This document shows, one piece after another, positions 22,534-24,646 of a stretch of DNA of 24,646 nucleotides. The first letter of the stretch is position 1, and every line of letters starts with the position of its first letter. The stretch comes from Ruminococcaceae bacterium UBA5450. Lineage in GTDB: Bacteria > Bacillota > Clostridia > Oscillospirales > Acutalibacteraceae. The notes under the pieces are model-generated. The model was not told the DNA's origin, did not search any database, and saw nothing but the letters and a program-made list of their open reading frames with translations. The position numbers were made by a program, and so were the translations under genes. The stretch is taken from assembly GCA_002424295.1 (NCBI GenBank), contig DIQY01000078.1, forward strand, positions 1 to 24,646. The letters are read 5' to 3'.

Positions 22534-24554
22534 CGGATGATCAGAAAACAAAATCTCTGAATGATGAAGCAGAACAGCCTCAGGACATTTCTCCGGAAAA
22601 ATTAGGAAATCATGAAAACACACAGCCAGAAGCTTCAGAAGACTGTTCCAAGGAAAGAATGTCTGTGGAAAATCATGCGCAGACGTCATCGGATGAAATA
22701 AGTGCCCTTTGCTCTAAAGCATCTGAAGAAGAAAATCATTCTGAAATCAATGTGACCCCGCAGGATTCTAATCAGAACGGCTTTGGCTATGGGACTGGCA
22801 CGATGCCTCAAAAAGGCGTTTACGGAAACGGAGCAACGCCGCAGGACCCGGGTCAGAGCGGTTTTGGTTATGGAACGGGTACGATGCCGCAAAAGGGTCC
22901 TTACGGAAACGGAGCGGAGCCGCAGAATCCTAGTCAGAGTGGCTTCGGCTATGGGACTGGAACGATGCCGCAAAAGGGCGTTTATGGAAACGGAGCGGCA
23001 CCGCAGGATTCTAACCAGAACGGCTTTGGCTATGGGGCTGGCACGATGCCGCAAAAGAGCGTTTACGGAAACGGAGCAACGCCGCAGGACCCGGGTCAGA
23101 GCGGCTTTGGCTATGGGACTGGCACGGTGCCGCAAAAGGGTCCTTACGGAAACGGAGCAACACCGCAGAATCCTAGTCAGAGCGGCGTTGGCTATGGGAC
23201 TGGCACGGTGCCGCAAAAGGGTCCTTACGGAAACGGAGCAGCACCGCAGAATCCTAGTCAGAGCGGCTATGGACAGGGGAACGGAACTGGTGGGAATCCA
23301 CCACCACCGGGTGGATTTTATGCACCCCCGGGAGCACCGATGCCGCGTGGGCCAAGGCCTAAGATGAGCACGCAGACCAAAGTGATTTTGGGAGTCTTTA
23401 TTGGCTTAGCGGTCGTCTTTTTGGCTGTTGGAATAGGAGCGTCAATCTTTTATACGGTAAATCATACAGATTCCGGTGTGATACAGAATTCTTCTTCTTC
23501 GGAGTCTGGAGAAAAGAATTCTTCTTCTGACAACAGTGAATTTGAAACACCAGAACATCCTTATATTGAGGACGGAGAGACTTCCAATGCAAAAATTACA
23601 ATGGCATCTAAAACCGGCAGCTCAATGGATGCAACTGAAATTTTTCAGAAAGTTAGCCCAAGTGTTGTCGGTGTCGTTGCAGAAGTTTCTGACGGTAGCG
23701 GAAACACTGAAACCAGTCAGGGAACCGGAATCATTGCCAGCAGTGACGGTGTAATTTTGACGAATTCTCATGTGATTAATAATTCCAAAAAAACGAAAGT
23801 AAAAGTGATTTTACAGGACAGCAGCGAATATGAAGCAAGTGTAAAAGGGTATGATAAAACCAGCGATTTAGCGCTGCTCAAAATTAGTGCCCAAAATTTA
23901 CCTGCTGCTGTCTTTGGAAATGCCGACGAAATGCAGGTCGGTGAAAAAGCTTATGCAATCGGGAATCCCGGTGGAATTCAATATGCGTATTCTATGACGG
24001 ATGGCATTATTTCTGCACTGCATCGGCCAATTACCAGCCATTCTGAAAACGGGATTACCTATATTCAGACAAATGTTGCAATTAATCCCGGTAATTCTGG
24101 AGGACCACTAATCAATGACTATGGCCAGGTGGTTGGAATTACCTCCAATAAAATTATCGCAAGCGGTGTGGAAGGTATGGGCTTTGCAATCCCTATTAAT
24201 CAGACTGCCGATATTATTAACCAACTGATTTCTAACGGCTATGTCAATGGCCGTGGACGTCTCGGGATCACCGTTAAAAATCTCAGCGGTTGGGAACAGA
24301 ATGCCTATGATATCAACGGTGGTGTCTCTATCTATTCGATCAACGACGACAGCCCTCTTAAGGGTACAAAAGTAAATGCCGGAGATATTTTATTACAAAT
24401 CGATGGGACACAGGTCGACTCCGTCAGTGATATGACAAATATGATGGGAAAGTACCATGCAGGAGATTCTGTCACTTTGACGATCTTTTCAGTGAATCAA
24501 GGAGAAAATCTTGATGTACAGGTTACTCTTTTAGAAGATAAAAGTGATAATTAG
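22530..24554 (+). CDS. Membrane-anchored HtrA/DegP-like serine protease with N-terminal repeat array
   Basis: Predicted surface quality-control protease of 674 residues. Residues 1-76 are acidic and polar. Residues 77-250 are a Gly/Tyr/Gln-rich tandem array, followed by a Pro/Gly-rich linker. One transmembrane helix lies at about 285-307 (VILGVFIGLAVVFLAVG). With no signal peptide ahead of it, the N-terminus should stay in the cytoplasm. A Ser/Glu-rich spacer follows. The trypsin-like domain has the triad His414 (NSHVI), Asp446 (SDLALL) and Ser523 (GNSGGPL), spaced as in DegP. One PDZ domain occupies about 570-665. The ATG overlaps the kinase stop codon and follows AGGAGG. It is third in an operon with a two-component system, resembling CssRS-HtrA-type envelope-stress arrangements. 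The protease is certain; the role of the repeats is not known. Confidence 0.95.
   Translation: MTDDQKTKSLNDEAEQPQDISPEKLGNHENTQPEASEDCSKERMSVENHAQTSSDEISALCSKASEEENHSEINVTPQDSNQNGFGYGTGTMPQKGVYGNGATPQDPGQSGFGYGTGTMPQKGPYGNGAEPQNPSQSGFGYGTGTMPQKGVYGNGAAPQDSNQNGFGYGAGTMPQKSVYGNGATPQDPGQSGFGYGTGTVPQKGPYGNGATPQNPSQSGVGYGTGTVPQKGPYGNGAAPQNPSQSGYGQGNGTGGNPPPPGGFYAPPGAPMPRGPRPKMSTQTKVILGVFIGLAVVFLAVGIGASIFYTVNHTDSGVIQNSSSSESGEKNSSSDNSEFETPEHPYIEDGETSNAKITMASKTGSSMDATEIFQKVSPSVVGVVAEVSDGSGNTETSQGTGIIASSDGVILTNSHVINNSKKTKVKVILQDSSEYEASVKGYDKTSDLALLKISAQNLPAAVFGNADEMQVGEKAYAIGNPGGIQYAYSMTDGIISALHRPITSHSENGITYIQTNVAINPGNSGGPLINDYGQVVGITSNKIIASGVEGMGFAIPINQTADIINQLISNGYVNGRGRLGITVKNLSGWEQNAYDINGGVSIYSINDDSPLKGTKVNAGDILLQIDGTQVDSVSDMTNMMGKYHAGDSVTLTIFSVNQGENLDVQVTLLEDKSDN
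22758..23285 (+). repeat. 81-bp tandem repeats (27 residues) inside the HtrA-like gene
   Basis: Six full units and a partial seventh, each of the form PQ[DN]xxQxGFGYGTGTMPQK (variable), then GxYGNGAx. The QxxQ positions run SNQN, PGQS, PSQS, SNQN, PGQS, PSQS, PSQS, so units 1-3 were copied as a 243-bp block to give units 4-6. The repeats stay in frame and differ by few substitutions, which suggests recent expansion. Confidence 0.93.
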
Positions 24555-24563
24555 AAAGAAACT

Positions 24564-24601
24564 AAAAAGGCATTCTATCCAAAAGGATAGGATGCCTTTT
24601 T
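24564..24601 (+). terminator. Terminator after the HtrA-like gene
   Basis: AAAAAGGCATTCTATCC pairs with GGATAGGATGCCTTTTT across a 4-base loop, with one T-G pair and a T5 tail. It begins ten bases past the stop codon. The last 45 bases of the window show nothing further. Confidence 0.93.
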
Positions 24602-24646
24602 AGCTGATAAAAAGATATTGGAAGCGAGTCCTTATAATCAATGTAA

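Noticed and set aside
22758..23285. A CRISPR-like regular array
   Set aside because: Units are contiguous in-frame 81-bp coding repeats with no unique spacers and no cas genes.
22686..23367. Long ORFs in other frames over the HtrA repeats (22783-23367 plus, 22686-23216 minus), giving Arg/Leu-rich repeated peptides
   Set aside because: They arise because an 81-bp repeat stays open in several frames. The HtrA frame has the ribosome site, the overlap with the kinase and a domain continuation.

Overview
The window looks like a chromosomal segment of an anaerobic Firmicute in class Clostridia, probably near the Oscillospiraceae/Ruminococcaceae. The evidence is AGGAGG-type ribosome sites, sigma-A promoters, frequent TTG/GTG starts, T-tailed terminators, and anaerobe-type one-carbon genes (ftcD, fchA, fhs). 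The lineage is inferred, not proven. I see no tRNA, rRNA, CRISPR array, phage gene or transposase.

Layout. (1) 1-3430, minus strand: a sugar/polyol operon with a zinc alcohol/polyol dehydrogenase, a sugar-binding lipoprotein and an ABC ATPase cut by the window edge. A divergent ROK-family repressor follows (3822-4952). The AT-rich intergenic region holds a good minus-strand promoter with a perfect palindrome inside its spacer. (2) 5023-8106, minus: a very large SARP/BTAD-like regulator (DNA-binding, AAA ATPase and TPR regions), divergent from a solitary formimidoyltransferase gene (ftcD copy 1, 8252-9148). (3) 15374 down to 9408, minus: a six-gene run gltS - ftcD copy 2 - fchA - hutD - fhs - folT. 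It links formiminoglutamate use to tetrahydrofolate one-carbon chemistry. A tetrahydrofolate riboswitch lies inside this run, between fhs and folT, followed by a hairpin that covers the folT ribosome site. (4) 15794-20073: ilvD (+), a Crp/Fnr-family regulator (-), and leuC-leuD (+). These are three Fe-S dehydratase genes of branched-chain amino acid synthesis around one regulator. A 28-bp inverted repeat lies between the regulator and leuC and overlaps the regulator's own promoter. (5) 20256-24554, plus: an envelope-stress-like operon with an OmpR-type response regulator, a sensor kinase and a membrane-anchored HtrA-like serine protease. The protease has a Gly/Tyr/Gln-rich repeat array at its cytoplasmic N-terminus.

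How the genes work together. FtcD moves the formimino group from formiminoglutamate to THF. FchA converts formimino-THF to 5,10-methenyl-THF and ammonia. Fhs interconverts 10-formyl-THF plus ADP with formate plus ATP. FolT imports folate under THF feedback. GltS moves glutamate or a related anion. The upstream histidine-degradation enzymes (HutH, HutU, HutI) are not in the window, so the source of formiminoglutamate is open. The most interesting items are the formiminoglutamate/folate operon with its internal riboswitch, the two diverged FtcD copies, the Crp/Fnr regulator with four cysteines confined to its DNA-binding half, and the repeat-bearing HtrA.
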